Shown here one piece after another: positions 1 through 6,170 of a stretch of DNA of 7,766 nucleotides. This stretch comes from an uncultured Clostridia bacterium. Lineage in GTDB: Bacteria; Bacillota; Clostridia; Christensenellales; Aristaeellaceae. The stretch is from NCBI GenBank assembly GCA_934647305.1, contig CAKUFI010000104.1:1-7766 (forward strand). The letters run 5' to 3'. Position 1 is the stretch's first letter. Each line of letters starts with the position of its first letter. The notes beneath the pieces are model-generated. The model was given only the letters and a program-made list of their open reading frames with translations, searched no databases and was not told the origin of the DNA. The translations under genes and the position numbers were made by a program.

Positions 1-2
1 CT

Positions 3-48
3 GCACCTCCTGTTGTAGTTTCTATTCTACAACAGGAGGTGCTTTTTT
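3..48 (+). terminator. Rho-independent terminator of an upstream gene outside the window
   Basis: A perfect 16-bp stem is formed by GCACCTCCTGTTGTAG (3-18) and its exact complement at 27-42. The loop is the 8-nt TTTCTATT, and the stem is followed at once by six T's (43-48). This is the classic intrinsic terminator for transcription running left to right. The gene it serves must end before position 1, since no plus-strand reading frame of substance enters from the left. On the other strand no T-tract is visible next to the stem, so it is probably not bidirectional, although only two bases are available on that side. Confidence 0.9.
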
Positions 49-80
49 GCACTGTCCGTTTTGATGGGAACGGTCCAAAT

Positions 81-350
81 ATATGGCGGCTGGGGTCGTG
101 ATGTGTTCGGCGGCAGCAGGTGGCAGTCGGCCCTGCCGACCGGCGGCAGCGAGTGGGAATCGGCCCTGCCGATGCAGATTGGAAGACCCCAGCCGCTTGA
201 ATATATGGCGGCTGGGGTCGTGATTTGTCCGGCGGCAGCAGGCGGCAGTCGGCCCTGCCGACCGGCAGCGCCGGCAGGAAATCTGCGGGGAAGCCCGCAG
301 ATTCGAAGACCCCAGCCGCTTGAATGTATGGCGGCTGGGGTCGTGATTTG
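81..350. repeat. Tandem ~122-bp hairpin-rich intergenic repeat
   Basis: Units begin at 81, 203 and 326 with TATGGCGGCTGGGGTCGTGAT-like starts, giving periods of 122 and 123 bp; the third is cut short by the 34-bp array. Each full unit contains GTCGGC-CCT-GCCGAC (126-140 and 248-262). The junctions form perfect 12-bp stems, GACCCCAGCCGC with GCGGCTGGGGTC, at 185-196/208-219 and 308-319/331-342, each with an 11-nt loop. A variable block holds ATCGGC-CCT-GCCGAT (159-173) in unit 1 and a 10-bp stem with GAAG loop (280-303) in unit 2. The short reading frames across it are low-complexity and have no credible ribosome binding site, so I call it non-coding. It sits between a rightward terminator and the 3' end of the leftward wall hydrolase gene. 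Its function is unknown; processing, termination or a mobile hairpin element are all possible. Confidence 0.8.
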
Positions 351-452
351 CCCGGCGGCAGCAGGTGGGTGCAGGCACTGCCTGCCCGGCGGCAGCAGGT
401 GGGTGCAGGCACTGCCTGCCCGGCGGCAGCAGGTGGATGCAGGCACTGCCTG
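351..452. repeat. Three tandem copies of a 34-bp GC-rich unit
   Basis: The copies lie at 351-384, 385-418 and 419-452. The first two are identical and the third differs by one base (G to A at 437). Each starts CCCGGCGGCAGCAGG and ends with the odd-length palindrome GCAGGCACTGCCTG(C). CTGCC-CGGC-GGCAG across each junction gives an alternative hairpin. There are no spacers between copies, so this is not CRISPR. The near identity points to recent slippage or unequal exchange from the related GGCGGCAGCAGG segment of the larger repeat. It ends 11 bp before the stop codon of the minus-strand wall hydrolase gene, so it would be transcribed as the start of that gene's 3' trailer. Confidence 0.9.
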
Positions 453-463
453 CCTGCCGACCG

Positions 464-3055
464 TTAGTTCAGGACGCGGCGGCCCCAGCTGAAGTTGGTG
501 TAATAGTACCCCTTGAGCATGGAGCTGATCATGACGTGACCGCCGCCGCTGCTGGCGTGGATGAAGTCGCCGCCCCCGATGTAGATGCCGGTGTGGTCGC
601 TCAGGTCGTTGTCGGCGATGGTGTTGAAGAAGACCAGGTCGCCGGGCTGGAGCGCGGACATCGAAGCGATCTTCGGGTAGGCGTCGTTGTAGCCCTGCAG
701 ATAGGCCGAGCCCTTGAGGGAGTAGCCGTACTGCTTGAAGACGTAGTAGGTGAAGCCGGAGCAGTCGAAGGTCTTCGGGCCGCGGGTGGCGTAGACGTAC
801 GGGCAGCCCAGGTACTGCTTGGCGGTGGCGATGATCTTGGAGGCCAGCGCGCCGGTGGAGACGACGGGGGCGTTCGCCTTGACCGCGTCGCCGCTGTTGA
901 GCTTGGTCAGCGTCTTGGCGCTGACGACGCCGTCCACGGACAGGCCGTTTCTGCTCTGGAAGGCCTTGACCGCGTTCTCGGTCAGCGTGCCGAATTCGCC
1001 GTCCGCGTTGCCCGCGGGCAGGTAGCCCAGCTCGATCAGGCGGTTCTGCAGCGCTCTGACCGCGCTGCCCATGCTGCCGCGGCGCAGCGTGGAATCGGTC
1101 GGTTCATCCTTGCTCGCGTCGTCGCCGGCCTTTTTGGCGATCGCATCGAGGATGGCCTGCTGGGTCTTCTTGCCGGCCACGCCGTCCGCGGTGAGGCCGT
1201 TCGCGCTCTGGAAGGCCTTGACCGCGCTCTTCGTGCTCTCGCCGAACACGCCGTCGGCTCTGCCGGAAAGGTGACCCAGGGTGATCAGCTGCGTCTGCAG
1301 CGACTTGACCGCGTCGCCGCTGTCGCCCTTCTGGAGCACCTCGGAGGAGGGATTGCTCTTGCTGATGGCCGCGTTCAGGGCGTTCATCGTCTTGCTGCCC
1401 ACCACGCCGTCCGCGGGCAGACCGCTGATCGTCTGGAAGGCCTTGACCGCCGAGATGGTGCCTGTGCCGAAGATGCCGTCGGCGCTGCCGGTGAGATAGC
1501 CCAGGGAAATCAGCTTTTCCTGGAGCGACTTGACCGCGTCGCCTCGAGAGCCCTTCTTGAGTACCGAGGGGTCATCCGGGTCGTCTCCGGTGGTGGCCTG
1601 CTTGACGGCGGCGGCGATGGCGTCGAGCGTCTCGCGGCCCGCGATGCCGTCGGCCTTGAGGCTGTGCGCCGCCTGGAATTCCTTGACGGCCGTGCGGGTG
1701 GCCGCGCCGAACATGCCGTCGGCCGCGCCGGTGAGGTAGCCCAGGGTGGCGAGCTGACGCTGAAGCGCCTGCACCGCGTCGCCCTTGTCGCCCTTCTGGA
1801 GCACCGTGGCGGCGGGCGCGTTGGTCAGCGCCTTCACCGCGGCGGCGATGGCATCCTGCGTGGCCTGGTCAGCCTCGTCGGTCACGACCAGGTTGTTCGC
1901 CCGCTGGAAGGCGCGAACCGCGTTGGCGGTCTTGGAGCCGTACTCGCCGTCGGCCTTGCCGGAAAGATAGCCCAGGGTGATGAGGTTTTGCTGAAGCGTC
2001 TGCACCTTATCGCCCTTGTCTCCCTTGCTCAGGGTGGTGTCGGTCAGCTCGGCGACGGCGCGGGAAAGAGCCTCGAGCGTCTTTGCGCCTGCCTCGCCGT
2101 CCTGCTTGAGACCGCTGGCCTTCTGGAAGGCGCGAAGGGCCGCCTCGGTCGCGTCGCCGAAGGAGCCGTCCGCCTTGCCGGTGAGGTAGCCCAGGATGAT
2201 GAGGCTTTGCTGAAGGGACTGCACCGCGTCGCCCTTGTCGCCGTTTTTGAGCACGCCGGTGGGCATGGGAGTGGCGTCGGGCCGGGCGGGGGCGGAAGCG
2301 CTGTTGAGCGCGTCGAGGGTCTTCTGGCCGGCCTGGCCGTCCGCCTTGAGGCCGTTTGCGCTCTGGAAGGCCTTGACCGCCGCGACCGTCGCGTCGCCAT
2401 AGGCGCCGTCGGCCGTGCCGGTGAGGTAGCCCAGGGCGATCAGCTTCTGCTGAAGCAGCACGACCGCCTCGCCCTTGTCGCCCTTTTTGAGCAGGGTGGG
2501 GCTGACGTCGTCCGGGCCGGGCACGGGGGTAGGATCGGGCGCGGGCGGCTCGGTGACGTTCGTGCTCACGCTGAGCATCAGGTACTCGGCGCTGGCGTAG
2601 CCCTCCGCGCCGTTATACGACACGTGGAACCAGCCGTCCTCGTACTGGTCGACCGTCAGCACGCTGCCGCGCGGGACAACCTTTACGATCTTGGCCTTCT
2701 GGGAGGCCGATGCGCGGATGTTCAGCTTGTCCGCCCCGATGACCGTCGCGACCATGGAGCCTGAGAAGGCCGAAAGGGTCACGTAGTCGGAGGAGACGTA
2801 GCCGATCGTGGAACCATAGGAAACCTGCAGCCAGCCGTCCAGTGAGCCGGAAACCAGCGTGACCTCTTCGCCCCTGCGGATGGTTTTGACGATGCCCGCG
2901 TCGGTGCTGGGGCTTTTTCGAATATTGACCTTGTCCGCGTTGACCGTGTAGGTCGCGGAGGCGGCCAGGGCCTGACTCAGCGGAGAAAACGCCAGCATGC
3001 CGCTCACGAGCAGCGCGGCAACCGCCTTCAGACCTCTTCGCGCGTGGTGTTTCAT
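464..3055 (-). CDS. Secreted NlpC/P60 peptidoglycan endopeptidase with two SH3b and seven PG-binding repeats
   Basis: 863 residues. The start has GGAGGTGA four bases upstream and a promoter about 30 bp further up. Residues 1-32 are a signal peptide: basic MKHHARRGLK, a hydrophobic core, and a likely signal peptidase I site near ALAA. Two SH3b domains follow (about 35-95 and 102-161, both with the NIR.S/NIRAS and GW..VSY pattern), then a Pro-rich linker (168-184). Seven peptidoglycan-binding_1 repeats occupy about 186-719, recognisable by KGDKGDAVQ.LQ..L..LGYL.G.ADG.FG. The C-terminal NlpC/P60 domain (about 735-863) has Cys765 in DCSGF, His821 in DHTGIY and His833 in FIHAS as the expected catalytic triad. 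The family cleaves D-gamma-glutamyl-diamino acid bonds in stem peptides. I infer a wall-bound hydrolase for cell separation or wall turnover. The domains look intact. Seven repeats is more than the one to three usual in such enzymes. Exact peptide specificity is not visible. Confidence 0.95.
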   Translation of the reverse strand: MKHHARRGLKAVAALLVSGMLAFSPLSQALAASATYTVNADKVNIRKSPSTDAGIVKTIRRGEEVTLVSGSLDGWLQVSYGSTIGYVSSDYVTLSAFSGSMVATVIGADKLNIRASASQKAKIVKVVPRGSVLTVDQYEDGWFHVSYNGAEGYASAEYLMLSVSTNVTEPPAPDPTPVPGPDDVSPTLLKKGDKGEAVVLLQQKLIALGYLTGTADGAYGDATVAAVKAFQSANGLKADGQAGQKTLDALNSASAPARPDATPMPTGVLKNGDKGDAVQSLQQSLIILGYLTGKADGSFGDATEAALRAFQKASGLKQDGEAGAKTLEALSRAVAELTDTTLSKGDKGDKVQTLQQNLITLGYLSGKADGEYGSKTANAVRAFQRANNLVVTDEADQATQDAIAAAVKALTNAPAATVLQKGDKGDAVQALQRQLATLGYLTGAADGMFGAATRTAVKEFQAAHSLKADGIAGRETLDAIAAAVKQATTGDDPDDPSVLKKGSRGDAVKSLQEKLISLGYLTGSADGIFGTGTISAVKAFQTISGLPADGVVGSKTMNALNAAISKSNPSSEVLQKGDSGDAVKSLQTQLITLGHLSGRADGVFGESTKSAVKAFQSANGLTADGVAGKKTQQAILDAIAKKAGDDASKDEPTDSTLRRGSMGSAVRALQNRLIELGYLPAGNADGEFGTLTENAVKAFQSRNGLSVDGVVSAKTLTKLNSGDAVKANAPVVSTGALASKIIATAKQYLGCPYVYATRGPKTFDCSGFTYYVFKQYGYSLKGSAYLQGYNDAYPKIASMSALQPGDLVFFNTIADNDLSDHTGIYIGGGDFIHASSGGGHVMISSMLKGYYYTNFSWGRRVLN
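899..2500 (-). repeat. Seven in-gene repeats encoding PG-binding_1 modules
   Basis: The repeats start near residues 186, 267, 340, 416, 496, 572 and 655 of the wall hydrolase, 73-83 residues apart. On the plus strand the most conserved DNA stretch appears as variants of GACCGCGTCGCC next to CCCTT(G/C)TC, and the GG(T/A)AGCCCAG element encoding LGYL recurs in nearly every copy. Linkers between modules are Ala/Asp/Pro-rich and differ from copy to copy. Such an array could expand or contract by recombination. Confidence 0.9.
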
Positions 3056-3059
3056 GAGT

Positions 3060-3110
3060 TCACCTCCATTGATACCACCCTATTATATTACAAAACTGTT
3101 GCAAATGCAA
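3060..3110 (-). promoter_or_regulatory. Promoter and ribosome binding site of the wall hydrolase gene
   Basis: Read on the minus strand, TTGCAT (complement of 3105-3110) and a perfect TATAAT (complement of 3082-3087) are separated by exactly 17 bp, which fits a sigma-A-type promoter. Transcription would start near 3075, giving a short leader of about 20 nt containing the Shine-Dalgarno GGAGGTGA (complement of 3060-3067) just before the ATG at 3055. Confidence 0.8.
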
Positions 3111-3169
3111 GCGCCCATGAAATAATTACCGCTATTCGATGACATTTGACGTAAATTTTACTCCGCGGG

Positions 3170-3212
3170 CCGACAAAAGCCGGTTTCTGCGGTATAATCG
3201 ATGCAGAGGTGA
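3170..3212 (+). promoter_or_regulatory. Promoter and ribosome binding site of the epimerase-like gene
   Basis: A perfect TATAAT at 3193-3198 is preceded, 17 bp upstream, by CCGACA (3170-3175), which matches the TTGACA consensus in four of six positions. The Shine-Dalgarno AGAGGTGA (3205-3212) lies six bases before the ATG at 3219, so the leader is very short. The promoter is divergent from that of the wall hydrolase; the two -10 boxes are about 105 bp apart. GTAAATTTTAC (3151-3161), a short near-palindrome between them, could be an operator, but that is weak. Confidence 0.7.
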
Positions 3213-3218
3213 TCGAAA

Positions 3219-4193
3219 ATGAACGAAATGGCACGAATGATTCCCTGGAAGGACGGAGAAGCGGTCTGTCTGAAGGCGGGCGGGTACGAGGCGCTGCTGG
3301 CCCCGCAGCTGGGCTGCAACTGCTTCCACCTGGTGTACGAGGCGACGGGCGCGAGCCTGGTGCGCACGCCGGACGACCTTGAGACGCTGCGCGAGAATCC
3401 CAACGTCTACGGCACGCCGCTTTTGTTCCCGCCGAACCGCATCAAGGATGGAACCTATACCTATGAGGGCTATACCTACCATCTGCCGATCAACGAGAAC
3501 CACGGGCATCACATGCACGGCTTCATCAGCTCGACGGCGTTCGAGGTGATGCGGCTCGAGGCGAAGGAGGGGAGCGCGCGGGCGGTCTTCCGCTACAGGA
3601 GCACCCGCGAGCAGCCCTACCTGAGCGAATTCCCGCACGAGTTCACGATCGAGGTGACGGACACGCTGACCGAGGCCGGCCTGACCCAGCGCGTGAAGAT
3701 TACCAACGACGGCGCGCGCAGGATGCCGGTGGGCGTGGGCTTCCACACGACGCTCAACGCGCCCTTCCTGCCGGATGGGAAGGAGGAGGACATTCGCCTG
3801 ATTCTGACGACCGAGCACGCCTTCCCGTACGACGAGCGCATCATCCCGACCGGCGAGGTGCTGGACGACGACCCGCTGCTGCTTCAGCTGAAGGGCGACG
3901 GCGCGACCCCCTGCAAGGGGCCGATCTCGATTCACCTGGATCAGACAGGCGGCAAGGGATACCTGCGCGACGTGGGCGAGGGCTGGCAGATCGAGTACAC
4001 GGTCGATCCGCAGTTCAGGTTCTGGATGCTGTGGAACATGGACGCGAAGCACAGGTTTATGTGTCCCGAGCCGCAGACCTGGATGATCGACGCGCCGAAC
4101 CGTCCGCTGCCGCCCGAAGAGAGCGGGCTGCGCGGCCTGAGCCAGGGCGAGTCGATGGTGCTGGAGAACCGGCTGGCGCTGACCAGAGTCTGA
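3219..4193 (+). CDS. Aldose 1-epimerase (galactose mutarotase) family protein
   Basis: 324 residues, close to the usual length for the family, with a clear Shine-Dalgarno. The protein carries the family landmarks in order: NRI at 73-75 within YGTPLLFPPNRIKDG, His100 in HHMHGF, His176 in GFHTTLN, and Glu284 in CPEPQTW. By comparison with galactose mutarotase these correspond to the substrate-binding Arg, the two active-site His and the catalytic Glu. It lacks a signal peptide or membrane segment, so it should be cytoplasmic. Family members interconvert alpha and beta anomers of aldoses or act on related sugars, including hexose-6-phosphates; the true sugar cannot be told. It is a single-gene transcription unit with its own promoter and terminator, divergent from the wall hydrolase. 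Adjacent genes give no sugar pathway context. Confidence 0.85.
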   Translation: MNEMARMIPWKDGEAVCLKAGGYEALLAPQLGCNCFHLVYEATGASLVRTPDDLETLRENPNVYGTPLLFPPNRIKDGTYTYEGYTYHLPINENHGHHMHGFISSTAFEVMRLEAKEGSARAVFRYRSTREQPYLSEFPHEFTIEVTDTLTEAGLTQRVKITNDGARRMPVGVGFHTTLNAPFLPDGKEEDIRLILTTEHAFPYDERIIPTGEVLDDDPLLLQLKGDGATPCKGPISIHLDQTGGKGYLRDVGEGWQIEYTVDPQFRFWMLWNMDAKHRFMCPEPQTWMIDAPNRPLPPEESGLRGLSQGESMVLENRLALTRV

Positions 4194-4209
4194 GTTCATT
4201 CCATAAAAT

Positions 4210-4250
4210 ACGAGTCTCTGCGGTTTCACGCGGGGACTTGTGCTTTTTTT
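4210..4250 (+). terminator. Rho-independent terminator of the epimerase-like gene
   Basis: The arms AGTCTCTGCG (4213-4222) and CGCGGGGACT (4229-4238) pair along 10 bp with two G-U wobbles, around a 6-nt loop GTTTCA. The stem can extend outward by three or four pairs. Seven T's follow at 4244-4250. It lies about 20 bp after the stop codon of the epimerase-like gene. The GC-rich repeat block begins immediately after the last T. Confidence 0.85.
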
Positions 4251-4251
4251 G

Positions 4252-4430
4252 GGGCGGCGAAGCCGCCCGGGCCGCGGAGCGGCCCGGCGCGCGAAGCGCG
4301 GTGGTGGAGGGGTGCGGGGAGGGCGCGAGCCCGCCCCGCCCGGGCCGCGGAGCGGCCCGGCGCGCGGAGCGCGGCGTGGAGGGGAGCGGGGAGGGCGCGA
4401 GCCCGCCTCGCCCGGGCCGCGGAGCGGCCC
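4252..4430. repeat. Array of GC-rich hairpins in ~73-bp direct repeats
   Basis: The block starts with GGGCGGC-GAA-GCCGCCC (4252-4268). GGGCCGC-GGA-GCGGCCC then occurs three times, at 4269-4285, 4342-4358 and 4414-4430, i.e. with periods of 73 and 72 bp. The first two copies are each followed by a CGCGC-GRA-GCGCG hairpin (4288-4300, 4361-4373), a G-rich linker, and a longer stem GCGGGGAGGGC / GCCCGCCCCGC with a GCGA loop (4314-4339; a weaker version near 4386-4411). Short Arg/Gly/Pro/Ala-rich frames cross the block but are composition artefacts. The same family appears at 7717-7766. The gap 4194-4571 thus holds a terminator, this array, and the operon promoter and leader, and no gene. Confidence 0.85.
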
Positions 4431-4459
4431 GATTCGCGAGAATTTAAGGAAACGGCGGA

Positions 4460-4488
4460 TTGATTTGCGGCGCGTGACGTGATAAAAT
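4460..4488 (+). promoter_or_regulatory. Promoter of the four-gene operon
   Basis: TTGATT (4460-4465) and TAAAAT (4483-4488) are spaced by exactly 17 bp, a good sigma-A-type match, and they lie in the first AT-richer stretch after the GC-rich hairpin array. Transcription would start near 4495, leaving a leader of about 75 nt before the metallohydrolase gene. Confidence 0.65.
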
Positions 4489-4504
4489 ACAGGTAGAAAG
4501 AGTG

Positions 4505-4538
4505 CTGTACCATGGCGTGCAGTTTTTTTACGGCACGC
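4505..4538 (+). promoter_or_regulatory. Possible attenuator-like hairpin in the operon leader
   Basis: CTGTAC (4505-4510) can pair with GTGCAG (4517-4522; one G-U pair), and seven T's follow directly (4523-4529), resembling a weak intrinsic terminator. The alternative pairing GCGTGC (4515-4520) with GCACGC (4533-4538) uses the same bases and would place the T-run in its loop. The two structures exclude one another, as expected of a terminator/antiterminator switch. The stems are only six pairs, so this is suggestive only. I see no known riboswitch or T-box signature. Confidence 0.3.
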
Positions 4539-4571
4539 GGTTAGAATAATCTAACTGAAGGAGGGAACGAC

Positions 4572-5453
4572 ATGTCGAAGAAGGCGACGGAGTTTCAGCG
4601 GCGCGAAATGAGCAGGATGTATCGCGGCAAGGAGATTTTCAAGCCGCTGAATACCGGCTGGATTGACGAGCACGTGGCCTGCGTGCGGGAGTGGGTGGCG
4701 AACATCTTCTTTTACCGCAAGGGCGAGACCACGATCATGATCGACGCGGGCTACAACTACGACCGACTGGCGGAGAAGATGAGCTGGCTGGGGATCGACC
4801 CTGCGAGCATACGGCACATCCTGATTACCCATCAGGACACCGATCATGTGGGCGCGGTGGAGGCGGACAGTCCCGGCCTGTTTCGCCAGGCGACGCTGTA
4901 CATCGGCGAGGTGGAAAACCGCTACCTGACGGGCGAAGCGCGCAGGCGAGTGATTTATCGCCTGTACAAGCTGCCGCAGGTGACGATTGACAACAAAAAG
5001 GTGCTGCTTAAAGACGGCCAGGTCATAACGATTGGCGGTGTGAAGATCGAGTGCTTCCTGATGCCCGGGCACACCTGGGGGCACATGGTGTACCTGATCG
5101 ACGACAGGTATCTGTTCACGGGTGACGCGATCTGGTTCGGCGCGGACGGCGGCTACAGCTTCATTTCCGCGCTGGCCGAGGACAACAACCTGGCGAAGAA
5201 GTCGCTGGCGGCGCTCGAGGAACGGCTGAAGGCGCGGGGCCTGTGTCCGATATTCCTGACCGGGCACACCGGCTGGACGGACGATTTCGAGTTTGCCTTT
5301 GCACACAGAGACAAACTGTGTTCGCCCTTCAGAAAGCGCGTGCACGACCCGAACGCGCCCTATGACGCGTACGACGAATCGGACGACACGCGCGAGCGGG
5401 CGCAGGCAGGCCTGCTGCCGGGCGTGGGCAGGCGGAAGGGAGGCAGGGCATGA
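4572..5453 (+). CDS. MBL-fold metallohydrolase
   Basis: 293 residues, first gene of the operon, with AAGGAGG seven bases before the ATG. It has the metallo-beta-lactamase superfamily metal motifs in order: H87-Q-D89-T-D91-H92 in THQDTDHVG, His167 in PGHTWGH, Asp185 in FTGDAIWF, and His232 in TGHTG. The first motif carries Asp in place of the second His of the common HxHxDH pattern, a variant I have seen noted in hydrolase-type members. Residues 30-60 give the N-terminal strands ending in IMIDAG. There is no signal peptide, so it should act in the cytoplasm. Family members hydrolyse lactones, thioesters, phosphoesters or similar bonds, and the substrate here is unknown. The C-terminal 35 residues are charged and low in complexity and contain the ribosome binding site of the next gene. 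The stop overlaps that gene's start (ATGA), indicating translational coupling. Confidence 0.85.
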   Translation: MSKKATEFQRREMSRMYRGKEIFKPLNTGWIDEHVACVREWVANIFFYRKGETTIMIDAGYNYDRLAEKMSWLGIDPASIRHILITHQDTDHVGAVEADSPGLFRQATLYIGEVENRYLTGEARRRVIYRLYKLPQVTIDNKKVLLKDGQVITIGGVKIECFLMPGHTWGHMVYLIDDRYLFTGDAIWFGADGGYSFISALAEDNNLAKKSLAALEERLKARGLCPIFLTGHTGWTDDFEFAFAHRDKLCSPFRKRVHDPNAPYDAYDESDDTRERAQAGLLPGVGRRKGGRA

Positions 5454-6151
5454 AGGACAGCGAGCTGCAATTCGACCGGAGCTGCCATGTACTGTACACG
5501 AAGCCCTGCAAGCGAGAAATTCAGGCGAAGATCGCGCGCCATTATCCGGAGAGCGAGCGGGAGGCGGTCTGGACGCGGGTACAGAAGCAGTACGAGGCGT
5601 ACCTGAGCGACTGGCGCACAGACCTGGGCGGCAGGCGAAACTTCCACAACGGCGCGGGCGGCACCTATGACTGCATCGCGCTGATGGCCTATTACGTCGT
5701 GTGCCGGGAAAAGACCAGCCTGGCGGAGATCGAGGAGATGGAGGGCAACCTGTTCCTGCCCGCCTTCCGGAGGCTGGCGTTTGTGGACTGCAACCGGCCG
5801 CTGTTCCGGCGGCTGATGTACATGGCCTTCAAAAACGCGAAGAGGCAGTGTGACCGGTGGGGCGACTTCAAGATGAATCTGGCGCCGTACGAAAAGGGCA
5901 AGCCCATCTACTATGAATTTACTGAGTGCCCGACGGCAGAGTTTGCGAAGAAGCACGGCCTGCTGGAGGTGATGCCCGCGCTGTGCAATCCGGACTTTGA
6001 GGGCATGGAGCACCTTCACGCGCGCCTTGTGCGCAAAACCACCTGTGCGAACGGCTGCCGGTGCGACTACACGATCTGCGGCGACCGGGACGCGTACCTG
6101 AAGGAGCATCCGGAGTACCGCGACGAGGCGGGCTACCGGCGAAACAGGTGA
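5450..6151 (+). CDS. L-2-amino-thiazoline-4-carboxylate hydrolase-like protein (first copy)
   Basis: 233 residues; GGGAGG (5438-5443) lies six bases before the ATG, inside the end of the metallohydrolase gene. I assign it to the ATC hydrolase family from its C-terminal half: Cys160 in ECPTAEFAKKHGL, then MPALCNPDF with Cys179 and Asp182, and NGCRCDY with Cys205. This pattern (C, about 19 residues, C..D, then GxxCD) is how I recognise the family, but I could not search it. The namesake pseudomonad enzyme opens the thiazoline ring to N-carbamoyl-L-cysteine in cysteine synthesis; clostridial homologues are mostly annotated by similarity alone. It is soluble, with no signal or membrane segment. 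The N-terminal half (1-140) is helical and charged. Its partner in the operon, at the far end, shares the same Cys/Asp positions. Function here is therefore uncertain. Confidence 0.65.
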   Translation: MKDSELQFDRSCHVLYTKPCKREIQAKIARHYPESEREAVWTRVQKQYEAYLSDWRTDLGGRRNFHNGAGGTYDCIALMAYYVVCREKTSLAEIEEMEGNLFLPAFRRLAFVDCNRPLFRRLMYMAFKNAKRQCDRWGDFKMNLAPYEKGKPIYYEFTECPTAEFAKKHGLLEVMPALCNPDFEGMEHLHARLVRKTTCANGCRCDYTICGDRDAYLKEHPEYRDEAGYRRNR

Positions 6152-6170
6152 GCGGAAGGGGGCGGAAATT

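Noticed and set aside
351..452. A CRISPR array.
   Set aside because: The 34-bp copies are directly adjacent with no spacers, and no cas gene is present.
81..452. A mobile element or integron-like attachment site at the hairpin repeats.
   Set aside because: There is no transposase or integrase nearby, no target-site duplication that I can identify, and no gene cassettes.
22..492. Short frames on both strands across the 5' repeat array.
   Set aside because: They are Cys/Arg/Pro/Ala-rich low-complexity translations of the hairpin repeats with no start signals.
365..2764. An open frame of about 800 codons on the plus strand, antisense to the wall hydrolase.
   Set aside because: It starts inside the 34-bp repeats, lacks a ribosome binding site, and its repetitive Val/Ala/Gly/Leu-rich translation simply mirrors the seven PG-binding repeats. 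High GC at third positions keeps the opposite frame free of stops. The minus-strand protein has clear domains and a promoter.
3132..4229. A 365-codon minus-strand frame opposite the epimerase-like gene.
   Set aside because: Its translation has the Arg/Leu/Val/His-rich make-up of an antisense shadow, while the plus strand encodes all family motifs behind a promoter and ribosome binding site.
4031..4513. Arg/Gly-rich frames over the 4252-4430 repeats.
   Set aside because: These follow from GC-rich hairpin composition, run through a terminator, and have no family resemblance.
4489..4571. A known riboswitch or T-box in the operon leader.
   Set aside because: The leader is too short, about 75 nt, and shows no conserved riboswitch core or T-box sequence; only the weak competing hairpins remain.
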